Source: Chitiniphilus eburneus (lineage in GTDB: Bacteria; Pseudomonadota; Gammaproteobacteria; Burkholderiales; Chitinibacteraceae). Taken from it: a stretch of DNA of 64,000 nt. Numbering within the stretch: position 1 is the first letter of the stretch; every line of letters begins with the position of its first letter. Below, piece after piece: positions 1 through 11,754 of this stretch. The stretch lies in contig NZ_SUMF01000013.1 in the NCBI RefSeq assembly GCF_005048205.1, positions 1 to 64,000 on the forward strand. Reading direction: 5' to 3'. The position numbers were made by a program, and so were the translations under genes. The notes below the pieces were generated by a model. That model made no database searches and was not told the DNA's origin. It saw nothing but the letters and a program-made list of their open reading frames with translations.

Positions 1-3000
1 GGCCAGTGCGAGGCCGACGCCGCCCAGGCCGCCCGTGATCAGGTAGGTGCCGCCCTGGCGCAGGCGCGCCGCAGCTTGCGCCGGTGCGCGCACGCCCTCG
101 TAATCCTTGATCCAGCGGTGCCGCCCGCGCAGTGCCAGTGGCGATGCGGTGTCGTCCGCCAGCAACTCATCGGCGACCGACGCCAGCCAGCCGTTGGCAT
201 CCGGGTCGCCCGGCGGCGCCACGTCGAGCAACCGGCACGCCAGCCGCGGGTACTCCTGCGCGATCACCTTGCAGGCGCCGAGCAGCGTGGCTTTTTCGGC
301 GCACAGCCGTTCGGTGCCATCGACATCCTCGACGCCATCGGCCAGCACCGTCAGCGCCAGCCCGCGCTCGGCGTGGCCGTTGGCGTCGAGCGCTTGCGTC
401 AGCGCCAGCAGGCTGTAGAAGCCGCGTTCGAGCGTCTCGGCCGGCACGCGCGCCTGCGCGCCATCCAGGTTCCACAGGTGGACGATGCGCGACAGTGGGC
501 CGATCTCGCCCAGCAACCGTGCGAAATCGTCGCGTTCGGCGACGCGCACCACGTGGCGGTCAGCGTCGGTACGCTCGTATGCGGAGCCAGGCAGCGCCAA
601 CACCACGCGCTGGCCTTCCACGCACCAGCGCGTGGCCAGTCGTTCGGCAACGCCGGCTGCATCGGCCAGCAGCAGGATGGCGCCCTCGCCCGCGATTGCG
701 GCCTGGGGCCGGGGCGCGGCACGACGCCACAGCGCGGTATACAGCCAGCCGGCAGGGCCACTGGCCGCTGCCGGCGCAGCCGCCGTGACGGCATTCGACG
801 TCACCCAGTAGGCGGCGCGCTCGAACGGATAGGTGGGCAATGGCACACGGCGATTGCCCGAGGCGTGGCGCGCCAGGGCCGGCAGTTCCAGTCCGGCCAC
901 CCAGAGTTGTGCCAACGCGCGCAACGGCTGGCGCGTGTTCTGCGCGGCACGGTCGGGATGGCACTGGCTGGCGATGGCTGGACGGCCGCCCAGCGCGGGA
1001 TGACGCCGCGCCAGGCCGGTCAGCGTTTCGCCGGGGCCGACTTCCAGCAGCACGCGGTCCGGGCGTTCCAGCAGCGTGGTCAGGCCGTCGGCAAAACGCA
1101 CCGTACCGCGCAGGTGACGCAGCCAGTAGTCCGGATCGCATGCCTGCTCCGGCGTGATCCAGCGACCCGTGACATTGGAAACGAAGGGAATGCGCGGTGC
1201 TTGCAGTGTGATGCCGGCCAGCAGCGTACCGAACTCAGCCAGCATCGGCTCGACCAGCGCGGAGTGGAAGGCGTGCGACACCCGCAGGCGGCGCGATGCC
1301 GTGCCGCGCGCGGCGAAGTCGCGCTCGGCCGCGTCGATGGCGGCAACCGGCCCCGCCAGCACGCATAGGTCCGGCGCGTTGACCGCCGCCAGATCGCACC
1401 CGGCCGGCAATGCGGCCAGCAGGTCGTGTTCGGTCACGCCCACCGCCAGCATGGCGCCGGGCTGGGTGGCTTGCAGCAGGCGCCCGCGCGCGGCAACCAG
1501 CGCCAGCGCGTCGTCCAGGGCGAACACCCCGGCCAGGCAGGCGGCCACGTATTCGCCGATGCTGTGCCCCAGCAGGGCGTCGGGCTGCGCGCCCCAGCTC
1601 AGCCACTGTTGCGCCAGCGCGTATTGCTGCACGAACAGTGCCGGTTGCGTCAGCGCGGTACGACCCAGTTGCGCCGCCGCGTCGGCCTCGGCGCCGGGCT
1701 CCGGGTGGAACAGCGTGCGCAGGTCCAGCCCCAGCAGCGGTTGCAGCCGTTCGCAGCAGGCATCGACGGTGTCGCGGAATACCGCTTCGTCGCGGTAGAG
1801 CGCCTGCCCCATGCCTGCGTGCTGGGCACCTTGTCCGGGGAACAGCAGCGCCAGGCCCGGTTGTGCCGACAGTGCCTGCCCGATGTGGCATTCGCCAGCG
1901 CTACGTTGGCGTAGAGCATCGATGGCCCCGGTGCGGTCGTCGGCCAGCACCGCCATGCGCTGGGTGAAGCGGCGGCGACCGACGCGCAATGTGTGCGCCA
2001 CGTCGGCCAGCGCCAGGTCGGGCTGGCGCGCCAGGGCATCGGCCAGGCGGGCGGCGGCGGCATCGCGCGCCGTTTCGCTACGCGCGGTCAGCAACAGCAG
2101 TTGCGGGCGTTCCGGCGCGGGTGTCGGCGCCTGCGCGGGTGCTTCTTCCAGCACCACGTGGACGTTGGTACCGCCCATGCCGAACGAGCTCAGCCCCGCG
2201 CGGCGCGGCGCGGCGCCCACCGGCCACGGCCGGGCGTCGGTATTGACGTAGAACGGGCTGGCGGCGAAGTCGATGTTGGGATTGGCGCGTTCGAAGTTGA
2301 GGCTGGGCGGCAGCGTGTGCTGCGCCAGCGCCAGCGTGGTCTTGATCAGGCCGGCGACGCCGGCCGCGGCGTCGAGGTGGCCGATGTTGGTCTTCACCGA
2401 GCCGATGGCGCAGTAGCCCTGGCGCGGTGTGGTATGGCGGAACGCCTGGCTCAGCGCGGCGATTTCGATCGGGTCGCCCAGTGCGGTACCGGTACCGTGC
2501 GCTTCGACGTAGCCGATGGAGTCGGCCGGTACTTCGGCAATCGATTGCGCTGCCAGGATGACTTCGGCCTGGCCGTTCACGCTGGGCGCGGTGTAGCCCA
2601 CCTTGTCGGCGCCATCGTTGTTCAGCGCCGAGCCCTTGATCACCGCGTGGATGGTGTCGCCGTCGGCCATGGCGTCGGCCAGGCGCTTGAGCACCACCAC
2701 GCCGGCGCCACTGCCGATGGCCGTGCCGGCGGCCTGGGCGTCGAAGGCGCGGCAGTGGCCGTCGGGCGAGAGGATGGCGCCCTGCTGGTAGCGGTAGCCT
2801 TCCCCCTGGTGCAGGTTGAGCCAGACGCCACCGGCCAGCGCCACGTCGGCTTCGTGGTTGAGCAGGCCACGGCACGCCAGGTGCACCGCCACCAGCGAGG
2901 TGGAGCACGCGGTCTGTACCGAGATCGCCGGGCCGCGCAGATCCAGCTTGTAGGCCACGCGGGTGGCCAGCGAATCCTTGTCGTTGCCGTTGAGCGCGCC

Positions 3001-3477
3001 GAGGAAGGCGGCGATGTCCTGCTTGCCATTCAGTGCTAGCGCGGGCATCAACTGGCGAGAGAGGTAGAGATTGGCACCGCTGCCCGCGTAGACGCTGACG
3101 ATGCCGGCGTGGGCCGTATCGCCGTAGCCGGCGTGTTCCATCGCCTGCCACGCGGTTTCCAGAAACACGCGCTGTTGCGGGTCCAGCAGTTCCGCATCGC
3201 GTGGGGTGTAGCCGAAGAAGCCGGCGTCGAAGCGGTCCATGCCGTCGAACAGGATGCCGGCCTTGACGTAGGCCGGGTCGGCCAGCACGTCGTCCGGCAC
3301 GCCGTTCCGGCGCAGCGCGTCGTCGTCGAGCGGGGTGACCGCTTCGACGCCGTCGCGGATGTTGCGCCAGAAGGCATCGATATCGTCGGCGCCCGGAAAG
3401 CGGCCGGCCATGCCGACGATGGCGATCTCCATGCCGGTCAGTGCATCGAGCGGGTCGTCGCAGTGTCGCGCGTTCAT
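1..3477 (-). CDS. Type I modular polyketide synthase (KS-AT-KR), 3' end outside window
   Basis: The frame stays open from an ATG at 3477 to the left edge, giving 1159 codons with no stop. A ketosynthase comes first (about residues 10-440), with active-site Cys191 in TACSTS, His327 in EAHGTGT and His367 in [10 protein letters not shown]. An acyltransferase follows (about 545-850), with GQGAQ and the nucleophile Ser639 in GHSIGEY. A ketoreductase then starts, its NADPH loop TGGLGGVG at about 1148-1155 being cut by the window. The start overlaps the NRPS stop as ATGA, so translation is probably coupled. The module should extend the lipo-aminoacyl chain by one ketide and reduce the beta-keto group, giving a statine-like hydroxy-gamma-amino acid; that product is inference. 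The downstream carrier protein and later modules are not visible. Confidence 0.95.
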   Translation of the reverse strand, partial: MNARHCDDPLDALTGMEIAIVGMAGRFPGADDIDAFWRNIRDGVEAVTPLDDDALRRNGVPDDVLADPAYVKAGILFDGMDRFDAGFFGYTPRDAELLDPQQRVFLETAWQAMEHAGYGDTAHAGIVSVYAGSGANLYLSRQLMPALALNGKQDIAAFLGALNGNDKDSLATRVAYKLDLRGPAISVQTACSTSLVAVHLACRGLLNHEADVALAGGVWLNLHQGEGYRYQQGAILSPDGHCRAFDAQAAGTAIGSGAGVVVLKRLADAMADGDTIHAVIKGSALNNDGADKVGYTAPSVNGQAEVILAAQSIAEVPADSIGYVEAHGTGTALGDPIEIAALSQAFRHTTPRQGYCAIGSVKTNIGHLDAAAGVAGLIKTTLALAQHTLPPSLNFERANPNIDFAASPFYVNTDARPWPVGAAPRRAGLSSFGMGGTNVHVVLEEAPAQAPTPAPERPQLLLLTARSETARDAAAARLADALARQPDLALADVAHTLRVGRRRFTQRMAVLADDRTGAIDALRQRSAGECHIGQALSAQPGLALLFPGQGAQHAGMGQALYRDEAVFRDTVDACCERLQPLLGLDLRTLFHPEPGAEADAAAQLGRTALTQPALFVQQYALAQQWLSWGAQPDALLGHSIGEYVAACLAGVFALDDALALVAARGRLLQATQPGAMLAVGVTEHDLLAALPAGCDLAAVNAPDLCVLAGPVAAIDAAERDFAARGTASRRLRVSHAFHSALVEPMLAEFGTLLAGITLQAPRIPFVSNVTGRWITPEQACDPDYWLRHLRGTVRFADGLTTLLERPDRVLLEVGPGETLTGLARRHPALGGRPAIASQCHPDRAAQNTRQPLRALAQLWVAGLELPALARHASGNRRVPLPTYPFERAAYWVTSNAVTAAAPAAASGPAGWLYTALWRRAAPRPQAAIAGEGAILLLADAAGVAERLATRWCVEGQRVVLALPGSAYERTDADRHVVRVAERDDFARLLGEIGPLSRIVHLWNLDGAQARVPAETLERGFYSLLALTQALDANGHAERGLALTVLADGVEDVDGTERLCAEKATLLGACKVIAQEYPRLACRLLDVAPPGDPDANGWLASVADELLADDTASPLALRGRHRWIKDYEGVRAPAQAAARLRQGGTYLITGGLGGVGLALA

Positions 3478-6400
3478 GTGGGCGTCCTTTCCAGTTTCGG
3501 CTTGCGTTGCATCATCGAGGCACGCTGGCGCTGGGCGCGCAGTTCCGCCTGGCTCAGCGCGGCCGCCTGCAGGCCGCCGCCGTGTTGCAGGAAGTCGGCC
3601 AGGGCCGCGATGCTCGGGTACTGGAACAGTTCGACCACGCTCACCGGACGCGCCAGCGTGTCTTCCACGCGGCGCAGCACGGCGAGCAGCAGCAGCGAAT
3701 GCCCGCCCAGTTCGAAGAAGTTGTCGTGGCGGCCAACACGCGCCACCCCCAGCAGCTCGGCCCAGATCGCCGCCAGCGCCGTTTCGATATCGCCCTGCGG
3801 CGGCGCGTAGCCGGCGCTGGCGCTCAGCTCCGCCACCGGCAGCGCCTTGCGATCCACCTTGCCGTTGGGATTGAGCGGCAGTGCATCCAGCACCATCAGC
3901 ACGCTCGGCACCATGTAGTCGGGCAGGCTGGCGGCCAGCGCGGCGCGCAGCGTGGTCGAATCCAGCGACTGGCCCTGGTGCGAGGCCACGTAGCCCACCA
4001 GCCGCGCGCCGGCCGGGCCGTCCTGCGCCACCACCACCGCTTCGCGTACGCCGGGCTGTGCCAGCAGTTGCGCTTCTACTTCGCCCAGTTCGATGCGGAA
4101 ACCACGAATCTTCACCTGGTGATCGATACGGCCCAGGTATTCCAACTGGCCGCCGCCGTTCCAGCGCACCAGATCACCAGTGCGGTAGAGCCGCCCGCCC
4201 TCCCCGAACGGGTCGGCGACAAAGCGCTCCGCCGTCAGGCCCGGCCGGCCGAGATAGCCACGCCCGAGGCCCAGACCGCCGAGGTACAGCTCGCCAGCCA
4301 CGCCTTGCGGCACGAGGTTGAGGTCGCCGTCGAGCACATAGGTGTGGGTATCGTGAATCGGCCTGCCAATCGGCACCGTGGCGAACCCGGGGCCGGGCAC
4401 ATGGCTGCGTTCCGCCTCGCTGACGGGGGCAACCCCCGTGGCACTCGGCGCGCCTTGCCCTGCATCCCGGCCCTGAGTGCGCGTGCCGCCACCGTCGATC
4501 CGGCATGTCCACTGGGTAACGTGGATGGTGGTTTCGGTGGGGCCGTACAGGTTTTGCAGGCTGATGCCATCCAGCCGTTCCAGTGCTTCGCGCTGGGTTT
4601 GCGCCGGCATGGCTTCGCCACCGCAGATCACGTAACGCAGGCGGGTGCGATCTTCGATGCCGCGATGCGCGAGGAAGGCCTGCAACATCGCCGGCACGAA
4701 GTTGAGCGTGGTGATCTGGTGCCGTTCGATCAGTTGCACGATGCGTTCGGGGTCGCGATGGTCACCCGGCTGCGCCACCACCAGCCGCACGCCGGTGGTG
4801 AGCGGCCAGAACAGCTCCCACACCGAGACATCGAAGCCGAACGGCGCCTTGTGCAACACGGTATCGCCGTGCGCCAGGCCGTAGGTGTCCTGCATCCAGC
4901 GCATGCAGTTAGTGAGCGAGCGGTGGCGATTGGCGGCGCCCTTGGGGCGGCCGGTGGAGCCGGAGGTGTAGATCACGTAGGCGAGTTGTTCGCCGTGCAC
5001 CGGGATGGCGGGGTCGTCGTCGCGCTCGCTGGATAGGTCGAGCGCGTCGAGCGTGAGCACCGGCACGCCGGCGCGCTCGGGCAACAGCGACAGCAGGCTG
5101 CGCTGGGTCAGCAGCAGCGCGATACCGCTGTCGGCGGCGATGTAGGCGAGCCGGTCGGCGGGGTAATCCGGATCGAGTGGAACGTAGGCAGCGCCGGCTT
5201 TGAGGATACCGAGCAGCCCCACCACCAGCTCCACCGAGCGTTCGACCGCCACGCCAACGCGCGTTTCCGGATGCACGCCCAGCGCCAGCAGCCGATGCGC
5301 CAGGCGATTGGCGCGACAATTCAGTTCGCCGTAGCTCAGTTGCTCGTCGCCGAACAGCAGCGCCACCGCGTCGGGCTGTTGCCGCGCGTGCCGTTCGAAC
5401 AGGCGATGCACCGGTTCATTGTCGGGATAGTGCGTTCCGTTCACGCCCCAGGCGCGCAAGGTGGCGAGGTCGACATCGCCCAGTAGCAGGATGTCGCCCA
5501 CCGCCTGGGTCGGTACGGTAGCCAGTGCCTCCAGCACGCGCAGGTAGTGCGCGCCGAGGCGCTGGATGGTGTGCGGTTCGAACAGTTCGGCGGCGTGGAT
5601 CAGGTCGAGCGCCAGTGCGCCGTCCGCGCTTTCGCGCGCTTCGAGCGTGAGTTCGAACTGGGCATCCTGTTCCGGCAACGGGAAAGCGCCGACCGTCAGG
5701 CCCGGCAGGCGCGAGAACGCGCGGAAGTCTTCCTGCACATGGTTGAACGCCACCTGGAACAGCGGTGTGTGGCTGGCGCTGCGCCCCGGCTGCAACGCGG
5801 CCACCAGTTGGTCGAACGGGACATCCTGGTGCTCCTGCGCACCGAGCGCGGCCTGCCGCACCTGCGCCAGCAGCGCGGTCAGCGGCATCCGGCCGTGCAC
5901 GTCGGCGCGCAGCACCAGCGTGTTGACGAAGAAGCCCACCAGGCCGGCGAGTTGCGGGTGGTTACGGTTGGCCACCGGCACGCCGACGCGGATGTCGCGC
6001 TGGCCGCTATGGCGATGCAACAGCGCCTGCCAGGCGGTGAGCAACAGCATGAACAACGTGGCGCCGTCGGCCTGGGCGCGCTGGCGCAGGCCGGCCAGTA
6101 GCGCGTCGGGCACGGCGATGCGGTGGCGGATTGCGCTGTATCGGGCCTGCGGCTGGCGCGGGTGGTCGGTCGGCAAGGCCAGCGCCGGCGCATCGTCCGG
6201 CAGTTGGTCACGCCACCACGCCAGTTGTCGTTCGGCGACGCCGGACGCCAGCCAGTCGCGTTGCCAGAGGGCGAAATCGGCGTATTGCACCGCCAGCGGC
6301 GCCGCGCCGGGCGCGTCCGCCTGCTGGGCCCGCGCCAGGTAGCGCGCGGCCAGTTCGTCCACCATCACCTGCATCGATGCGCCATCGGCGACGATGTGGT

Positions 6401-8849
6401 GCAGCGTCACGGCCAGGACGTGATCGTCGTCGGCCAGACGCACCAGCGCGGCCCGCAGCAGCGGCCCTTGCGTCAGGTCGAACGGTTCGCCGTGCAGCAT
6501 CTGGATCGCTTCGCGGGCGCGGGCTTCGGTGCCGGCGTCGATCCGGGCCAGTTCCGGCTGGAACGGCGGCAGGATGCGCTGCATGACGCTCCCGTCCGCC
6601 GCCTGTTCGAACACGGTGCGCAGCGGCTCGTGCCGGGCAACGAGGTCAGCGAACGCCGCCTGCAACAGCGTGGCGTCCGGCACGCCGCCCAGGCGCAAGG
6701 CGCCGCTGACGTGATATGCGCTGCTGTCGCGGTCCAGTTGCCAGAGGAACCATTGGCGCTCCTGCGCGTGCGACAGCGGCAACGGCGCGGCGCGGCGCGC
6801 GGGGGCCAGCGACACGATGGCGGGGATGGCATCGCCACCCTGCTCGCGCAGCCGGCGCAGTTGCTGTGCCATCTCGCCCAGGCGCGGCTGCTCGAATACG
6901 ACGCGCAACGGCATCGCCACCTGCCAGCGCACGGCCACCTGCGCCGCCAGTTGCACCGCAGCCAGCGAGTTGCCGCCCCGGGTGAAGAAGTGCGCGTCAC
7001 GCGCCAGCGGCGCGTGATCCGGCAGGCGCAGCACGCCGCGCCACAATTGCGCCAGTTCGGCTTCGAATGGTTCGAGCGGCGCGGCCTGCGCTGCGGGCAC
7101 GTCTGCGGCGTCGCCCAGCACCAGTTGACCGAACTCGTGGATGGCATAGGCATCGAGCGAACGCTCCTGCCAGCCTTTGCGGCATGCGCTGCGTTGCAGC
7201 TTGCCGCTGGAGGTCTTGGGCAGCGCACCAGGGTTGAGCAGCATCACCACCGACAGTGGTTCGCCGCACAGTTCGCTGACCATGGCGCTGAGCACCTGGA
7301 CCAGCGTTTCCACCGGGATCAGCTTCTGCATGCCGCGCGACAGTTCGGCGGCGAGGCCGATGCCTTCGCCTTGCGGCCCCTGCACCGCGAATGCGGCGAC
7401 GCGGCCTTTGCGTACGGCTTCCACCTCGGCTTCGATGGCGCGTTCGATGTCCTGCGGATACAGATTGTGGCCACGCACGATGATCAGATCTTTCACGCGG
7501 CCGGTGATGTAGAGCTGGCCGTCGTGCAGGAAGCCCAGGTCACCGGTACGCAGCCAGCGCCGGCCCTCACGCTCGACGAAGGTTTCGGCGGTGGCGTCCG
7601 GTCGGCCCCAGTAGCCTTCGGCGATGCTGGGGCCGGTGGCCCAGATTTCGCCGACGCGGCCGCCGCCCAGGCTGGCGAGCGTGGCGGGATCGACAATCTC
7701 GATGGCGTGCCCAGTAGGCGCGTGGCCGCAGCCCACCAGCATGCGCCCCTGCGCATCGGCGTCGGCCCTGCCCTGACCCAACCCTTCCGTCGCGAAGCCA
7801 CGCGCGACCATGCCGGCACCGCGCATGCCGCCGCTGACGAACAGCGTGGCTTCGGCCAGGCCATAGCACGGATATACCGCATCGGGCGTGAAGCCCGCCG
7901 TAGCGAAGTGGGTGCAGAAATCCGCCAGCGTGTCATGGCGCACCGGCTCGGCGCCGGAAAACGCCAGTCGCCAGCTCGACAGGTCGAGCGCCTGCAACTG
8001 CGCATCGTTGAGGCGCTCCAGGCACAGCCGATAGGCGAAATCCGGCCCGCCGCTGATGGTGCCGCGATGGCGAGAGATGGCTTCCAGCCAGCGCGACGGC
8101 CGCTCCAGGAAGAAGCGTGGCGTCATCAGCACCAGCTTGATGCCGCGATGGATGGGCTGGAGCATGCCGCCGATCAGGCCCATGTCGTGGAACAGCGGCA
8201 GCCACGAGACGAAGGTGTCGCCCTCGCGCACGCCCAGGCCTTCTTCGATGGCGCGCTCGTTGGCCATCAGGTTGCCGTGGCTGACCATCACGCCCTTGGG
8301 GTCCGACGTGGAGCCGGAGGTGTATTGCAGGAAGGCGATGTCCTCATCGCGCGGCGTGTGCGCGGCCCAATCCACCGCCAGGGTGTCGCCCGGGAGGTCG
8401 ATGGCGAGGATGGCGACCGACGGCAGGCGCCGTGCCGCGCCTTCGACCAGCGGGCGCATCGCTTCGATGGTGAGGACGCAGCAGGCGCGGGCGTCGGCGA
8501 CGATACCCAGCAGTCGGGCCACGTGCTGCGGCCGCGCCGATTCCGGCGGAAACACGGGCACCGCGACCAGGCCAGCATAAAGGCAGGCGAAGAAGGCGAC
8601 GACGTAATGGTCGTCGTTGTCGAGCAGCAGCAGCGCCCGCTCGCCCGGCGCAAAGCGGCGTTGCAGGCTGGCGGCCAGCGCGCGGACACGCTCATCCAGC
8701 GTGGCGTAGTCGATGGCGCGGTCCAGTGGCACCCCGTCCTGTTCGTCCACCACGATCAGGGCGGTATCGGCGGGGCGCTCGGTGGCCAGTTGGCGCAGGT
8801 GACTGACGAAGTTGGCGGGAAAGCGGCGGTCGGCCAGGGGGGCATTCAT
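3474..8849 (-). CDS. FAAL-ACP-C-A-PCP nonribosomal peptide synthetase (lipoinitiation module)
   Basis: The protein has 1791 residues. Residues 1-575 are a fatty acyl-AMP ligase (P-loop [11 protein letters not shown] near 174), which activates a fatty acid as acyl-AMP and loads it onto the following carrier domain (phosphopantetheine Ser in GGNSLAAV near 627). A condensation domain follows (HHIVADG near 816), then an adenylation domain ([10 protein letters not shown] near 1293, [14 protein letters not shown]) and a second carrier domain (GGHSLLLL near 1716). The adenylation pocket reads approximately D-V-W-N-I-G-L-I-H-K by alignment to GrsA from memory, closest to the threonine-type code I recall; treat the substrate as unsettled. 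An insertion of about 35 residues follows the A5 motif. GAGGA precedes the start at 8849. The architecture matches lipopeptide siderophore starter enzymes such as those for cupriachelin or taiwachelin. Confidence 0.95.
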   Translation of the reverse strand: MNAPLADRRFPANFVSHLRQLATERPADTALIVVDEQDGVPLDRAIDYATLDERVRALAASLQRRFAPGERALLLLDNDDHYVVAFFACLYAGLVAVPVFPPESARPQHVARLLGIVADARACCVLTIEAMRPLVEGAARRLPSVAILAIDLPGDTLAVDWAAHTPRDEDIAFLQYTSGSTSDPKGVMVSHGNLMANERAIEEGLGVREGDTFVSWLPLFHDMGLIGGMLQPIHRGIKLVLMTPRFFLERPSRWLEAISRHRGTISGGPDFAYRLCLERLNDAQLQALDLSSWRLAFSGAEPVRHDTLADFCTHFATAGFTPDAVYPCYGLAEATLFVSGGMRGAGMVARGFATEGLGQGRADADAQGRMLVGCGHAPTGHAIEIVDPATLASLGGGRVGEIWATGPSIAEGYWGRPDATAETFVEREGRRWLRTGDLGFLHDGQLYITGRVKDLIIVRGHNLYPQDIERAIEAEVEAVRKGRVAAFAVQGPQGEGIGLAAELSRGMQKLIPVETLVQVLSAMVSELCGEPLSVVMLLNPGALPKTSSGKLQRSACRKGWQERSLDAYAIHEFGQLVLGDAADVPAAQAAPLEPFEAELAQLWRGVLRLPDHAPLARDAHFFTRGGNSLAAVQLAAQVAVRWQVAMPLRVVFEQPRLGEMAQQLRRLREQGGDAIPAIVSLAPARRAAPLPLSHAQERQWFLWQLDRDSSAYHVSGALRLGGVPDATLLQAAFADLVARHEPLRTVFEQAADGSVMQRILPPFQPELARIDAGTEARAREAIQMLHGEPFDLTQGPLLRAALVRLADDDHVLAVTLHHIVADGASMQVMVDELAARYLARAQQADAPGAAPLAVQYADFALWQRDWLASGVAERQLAWWRDQLPDDAPALALPTDHPRQPQARYSAIRHRIAVPDALLAGLRQRAQADGATLFMLLLTAWQALLHRHSGQRDIRVGVPVANRNHPQLAGLVGFFVNTLVLRADVHGRMPLTALLAQVRQAALGAQEHQDVPFDQLVAALQPGRSASHTPLFQVAFNHVQEDFRAFSRLPGLTVGAFPLPEQDAQFELTLEARESADGALALDLIHAAELFEPHTIQRLGAHYLRVLEALATVPTQAVGDILLLGDVDLATLRAWGVNGTHYPDNEPVHRLFERHARQQPDAVALLFGDEQLSYGELNCRANRLAHRLLALGVHPETRVGVAVERSVELVVGLLGILKAGAAYVPLDPDYPADRLAYIAADSGIALLLTQRSLLSLLPERAGVPVLTLDALDLSSERDDDPAIPVHGEQLAYVIYTSGSTGRPKGAANRHRSLTNCMRWMQDTYGLAHGDTVLHKAPFGFDVSVWELFWPLTTGVRLVVAQPGDHRDPERIVQLIERHQITTLNFVPAMLQAFLAHRGIEDRTRLRYVICGGEAMPAQTQREALERLDGISLQNLYGPTETTIHVTQWTCRIDGGGTRTQGRDAGQGAPSATGVAPVSEAERSHVPGPGFATVPIGRPIHDTHTYVLDGDLNLVPQGVAGELYLGGLGLGRGYLGRPGLTAERFVADPFGEGGRLYRTGDLVRWNGGGQLEYLGRIDHQVKIRGFRIELGEVEAQLLAQPGVREAVVVAQDGPAGARLVGYVASHQGQSLDSTTLRAALAASLPDYMVPSVLMVLDALPLNPNGKVDRKALPVAELSASAGYAPPQGDIETALAAIWAELLGVARVGRHDNFFELGGHSLLLLAVLRRVEDTLARPVSVVELFQYPSIAALADFLQHGGGLQAAALSQAELRAQRQRASMMQRKPKLERTPT

Positions 8850-8898
8850 GGTGCGTCCTCGATGGGCGGGGGAACGTGGGCGGGATAAAGGGGAACGA

Positions 8899-9876
8899 TC
8901 AGAAGCCGTCTGGATTGCCGTGCGGCTCGGCCATGGCGACGACGACCTTTCTCGGCCCCTGGAACGGCGCGCGTGCGTGGGCGGCCAGCATGTTGTCGAG
9001 CATCAGGACGTCACCCTCCTGCCAGGGGAAGGACACCGTTTCGGCGTCGAGCACGCGGCGTACTTCATCCAGCACGTCGTCGGGCATGGGCGAGCCATCG
9101 GCGAAGTAGGTGTTGCGTGGCAGGTGGTCGATGCCGAGCAGCTCTTCAAGCGATTCGCGCACTTCGGCCTGGAGGTTGGAGACATGGAACAGGTGCGCCT
9201 GGTTGAACCACACCGTTTCGCCCGTGACCGGGTGGGTGGCGATGGCCTGGCAAAGCTGGGTGGTGCGCAGTTCGCCGTCCGGCCCCCATTCCCAGCGGAT
9301 GCCAGCGCGCGCGCAATAGGCTTCGACCTCGGCGCGCTGTTCGGTGTTGAACACGTCCTGCCACGGCACATCGAAATCGCCGTAGTTGCGCACGTAGAGC
9401 ACACCCGGTTCGAAGCGACGGCGGATTGCCTCCGGCATGCGGCGATAGATGGCGCGGCTATCCGCGATGGGCGTCGCACCGCCCACCGGCGCCGCCGTAA
9501 CGCAGTGGAACCAGATCTTCATCGGCCATTCGCGGGTATAGGCCTGCTCGTTGTGCAGCGGAATGGTCTGGTGCGCGGGATATTCGGTCGACGTATACAC
9601 ACCACCGCCCACTGCGGAACGAGGCGTGGAGCCAAATTCGTAGCTGAGCAGCGGGTGGCCAAAATCGGCGGCGAACTGGCGGAAGTGCTCGACGCCAGGC
9701 ACGGCGAAGCCGCGCAGCAATACGCCGCCCACCCGCAGCAAGGCTTGGTCGATCTCGCCGCGCAGCCGGGGCAGCGCCGCCTGCAGGGGTTCGCCCTGAT
9801 AGTCCGGCGTGATCAGCACCGGCAGGTCGGACGCAGCCGGTCCGGTCCGCTCGAATCGGGTCAACAGTTCGTTCAT
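8899..9876 (-). CDS. TauD/SyrP-like Fe(II)/2-oxoglutarate dioxygenase
   Basis: This 325-residue protein belongs to the TauD/TfdA fold. The facial triad is His108 and Glu110 in LHNEQAY and His300 near the C terminus, with Arg309 placed to bind 2-oxoglutarate. In NRPS clusters this family (for example SyrP) hydroxylates the beta carbon of a carrier-bound amino acid, often aspartate; beta-hydroxyaspartate is a known iron ligand in lipopeptide siderophores. That role is inferred from context. GAGGATGTGACTG gives a ribosome-binding site just before the start. It lies 49 bases upstream of the NRPS gene in the same direction and is probably co-transcribed with it. Confidence 0.88.
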   Translation of the reverse strand: MNELLTRFERTGPAASDLPVLITPDYQGEPLQAALPRLRGEIDQALLRVGGVLLRGFAVPGVEHFRQFAADFGHPLLSYEFGSTPRSAVGGGVYTSTEYPAHQTIPLHNEQAYTREWPMKIWFHCVTAAPVGGATPIADSRAIYRRMPEAIRRRFEPGVLYVRNYGDFDVPWQDVFNTEQRAEVEAYCARAGIRWEWGPDGELRTTQLCQAIATHPVTGETVWFNQAHLFHVSNLQAEVRESLEELLGIDHLPRNTYFADGSPMPDDVLDEVRRVLDAETVSFPWQEGDVLMLDNMLAAHARAPFQGPRKVVVAMAEPHGNPDGF

Positions 9877-9931
9877 CAGTCACATCCTCGGTTTGCCACG
9901 CGAAACGCGGCCAAGGGATACCGGCCACGCG

Positions 9932-10681
9932 TCAGGAGGCGACAGCGGGCCAGGGGCTACAGGCGGGGTGGTCACGGCCAATGTCCGGGCGCAGGCGTTC
10001 GAGCGACCGGCCCAGGGCATCCAGCACCGCGCCTTCGTCCTGGCGGATGAAGAAGTGCCCGCCGTCGAACCACTCCAGTTCGAACGGGCCGGATGTCTCG
10101 TCGCGCCAGGCCTCCATGGCGGCGACGGCGATGTCGTCGCGCCGGCCGGCCAGCGCGTGGATCGGCAGGTCGAGCGGCGGTGCTGACTGGTGGCGGAAGC
10201 TGGCGCATACGCGGTAGTCGGCCGCCAGCGTGTCGAGCGTGAGCCGCAGCAGTTCCGGGTGCTCCAGCACCGCCTCCGGCGTGCCGCCATGGCGTCGCAG
10301 GTCGGCAATCAGCGCGTCGTCATCGCGTTCCGCATAACGGTCGGGCTCGCGGCACGATGGCGCCGGGCTGCCCGACACCAGCAGCGCCAGCGGCAAAACG
10401 CCGCCCTGCGCCCGCACGCGCCGCGCAATGCCATGAGCCAGCAGCGCGCCCATGCTGTGGCCGAACAGCGCATAGGGCCCGCGCGGCAGGGTGCGACACA
10501 ATTGCGCGACCAGCAGATCGAAATCTTCCGCCAGCGGCTCCGCCATGCGCGCCCCCCGGCCCGGCAACTCCACCGGCACCAACCGCACCCAGCCGGGCAG
10601 CGCGTGGCGCCAGCGCGCGTACATCGTGGCACTGGCACCCGCGCACGGCAGGGTCAACAAATCCAGGGTGGAAGACGACAT
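9932..10681 (-). CDS. Type II thioesterase of the NRPS/PKS cluster
   Basis: A 249-residue alpha/beta-hydrolase of the GrsT/TesA type. The nucleophile is Ser76 in GHSMG, after the LPxAG start strand (LPCAGAS, about residues 11-17) typical of the family. The Asp of the triad is probably in AGRRDD and the His is in GGHFF near residue 210. Enzymes of this kind hydrolyse wrongly primed or stalled acyl groups from carrier domains and keep the assembly line active. It starts 6 bases after the mbtH stop and has no strong ribosome-binding site of its own, so translational coupling is likely. Confidence 0.93.
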   Translation of the reverse strand: MSSSTLDLLTLPCAGASATMYARWRHALPGWVRLVPVELPGRGARMAEPLAEDFDLLVAQLCRTLPRGPYALFGHSMGALLAHGIARRVRAQGGVLPLALLVSGSPAPSCREPDRYAERDDDALIADLRRHGGTPEAVLEHPELLRLTLDTLAADYRVCASFRHQSAPPLDLPIHALAGRRDDIAVAAMEAWRDETSGPFELEWFDGGHFFIRQDEGAVLDALGRSLERLRPDIGRDHPACSPWPAVAS

Positions 10682-10687
10682 CGGGCG

Positions 10688-10924
10688 TTACTGCGCGGCC
10701 GGATCGGCCTGTTGCGCCATCCAGCTTCGCAGCGACAGCGGGCGCATGTCGGTCCACGCCTGCTCCACGTAGGCCAGCACCTGCTTTTTGTCGCCCTGGA
10801 TGCCTTCCACCGCGCGCCAGCCGCCCGGAACGGCCTTCCAGTGCGGCCAGATCGAGTATTGCTCTTCGTGGTTGACGAGGACGATGAAGGTTTCGTCTTC
10901 GCGATCGAAACAACTGGTGGACAT
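10688..10924 (-). CDS. mbtH: MbtH-like NRPS chaperone
   Basis: A 78-residue member of the MbtH family, which binds adenylation domains and is often needed for their solubility and activity. The family's conserved pattern is visible: FxVLVNxExQYSIWP, then PxGW and the C-terminal WTDMRPLSL. The frame is open further upstream to 11002, but the ATG at 10924 is preceded by GGAGAGG about 7 bases away and gives the usual length. It is the first gene of the biosynthetic operon on this strand, so its promoter should lie in the disturbed 10.93-12.6 kb stretch. Confidence 0.93.
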   Translation of the reverse strand: MSTSCFDREDETFIVLVNHEEQYSIWPHWKAVPGGWRAVEGIQGDKKQVLAYVEQAWTDMRPLSLRSWMAQQADPAAQ

Positions 10925-11155
10925 GCCGGACCTCTCCGTGAGTGAGCAATGAACCCCAGGCCGCCGACGCAGCGAGCCGGCCGACGTGGGGGTTTGCTTC
11001 AATGACGAAGAAGGGAGCGGTTTGTTTAAGAGGCGGCGCTATCCCACTCCGGGGCACACCATGGCGCCCCGCTCCTGGTCAGTGCGATGCTGCCTGGCAC
11101 GGCTTGCCGATAAGCCATGGGATGTTCTGGAGGACGGCATCCATCATGCTTTTCG

Positions 11156-11440
11156 CTATGTGCGCGGCAGAGGGGTGCCAGAGTTGGCAACAGTCAGGCG
11201 ATCCAGACCGTCGTAGCCGAAGGGCGCGGTTGTAGCTGGCATCGACGCCATCGGTAACGCTCAGCACGTTACCGTTGCGTCGTAGGTCCAGAGGCCATTG
11301 AGCATCGGCTGGTTGGCGGCGATGGCTTGGTTATAGCGACGAGCGCGGCTTGGTATTGCTGTTGCTGGGTAGCCCAGGCGGCGTATTGCTGGCGGTCGCT
11401 GTTCCAACCATTGGCCTGGCTTTGCCACGGCGGCAGGCAA
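11156..11440 (-). pseudogene. Frameshifted Rhs/YD-repeat remnant
   Basis: Read on the minus strand, three short frames join into one YD-repeat protein if single-base indels are allowed. The order is an N-terminal Gln-rich stretch (RQQYAAWATQQQQY), then NGLWTYDANGN, LSVTDGVDASYNRA and FGYDGLDRLTVANSG. The frame breaks near 11340 (one base missing), near 11275 (one A missing in GACGCAACGG) and near 11230 (one C too many). YD repeats form the shell of Rhs and teneurin-like toxin proteins. No start, shell or intact toxin is left. Minus-strand DNA further upstream (11460-11690) is open but not recognisable, with only a vague LysR-like stretch. From 10925 to 11155 I see no gene. Confidence 0.65.
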
Positions 11441-11754
11441 GCGATAGTGGATATAACATGCAGAATGTTCAAGCCGACATAAATCACTCAGCTTCTCACA
11501 CGACGGCAATCGCTGGCTTCCTTTGACCAAATCCAATAAGCACTCTTCCGTCTTCTTGACGAATAGGATCAGCTGGCGGCCGAGCCACGATGGGAAGAGG
11601 CAGACACCCAAGCCGCCACAGACCTGAACAACATCTGTTTGGAATTCGGCCTGCATCGGATGCCTATGAATCATTGAAGCATTGCCCTACCGCAGATCCA
11701 GGTTTGAACTGTTTGGTGGCCTGACCGCATACGCCCTGGTATTTAGTGAGAACC

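Noticed and set aside
76..1368. 430-codon plus-strand frame opposite the polyketide synthase
   Set aside because: The minus-strand frame carries AT and KR motifs without interruption; the plus-strand product is an Arg/Gln-rich shadow.
6123..8888. 921-codon open frame on the plus strand opposite the NRPS gene
   Set aside because: It mirrors the codon bias of the NRPS gene on the other strand (high GC at third positions removes stops) and its translation is Arg/Gln/His-rich without domains.
11460..11690. LysR-like C-terminal stretch (GGLGVCLFPSWLG) on the minus strand
   Set aside because: Only a dozen residues resemble the family, with no helix-turn-helix or start nearby; too weak to list as a gene.
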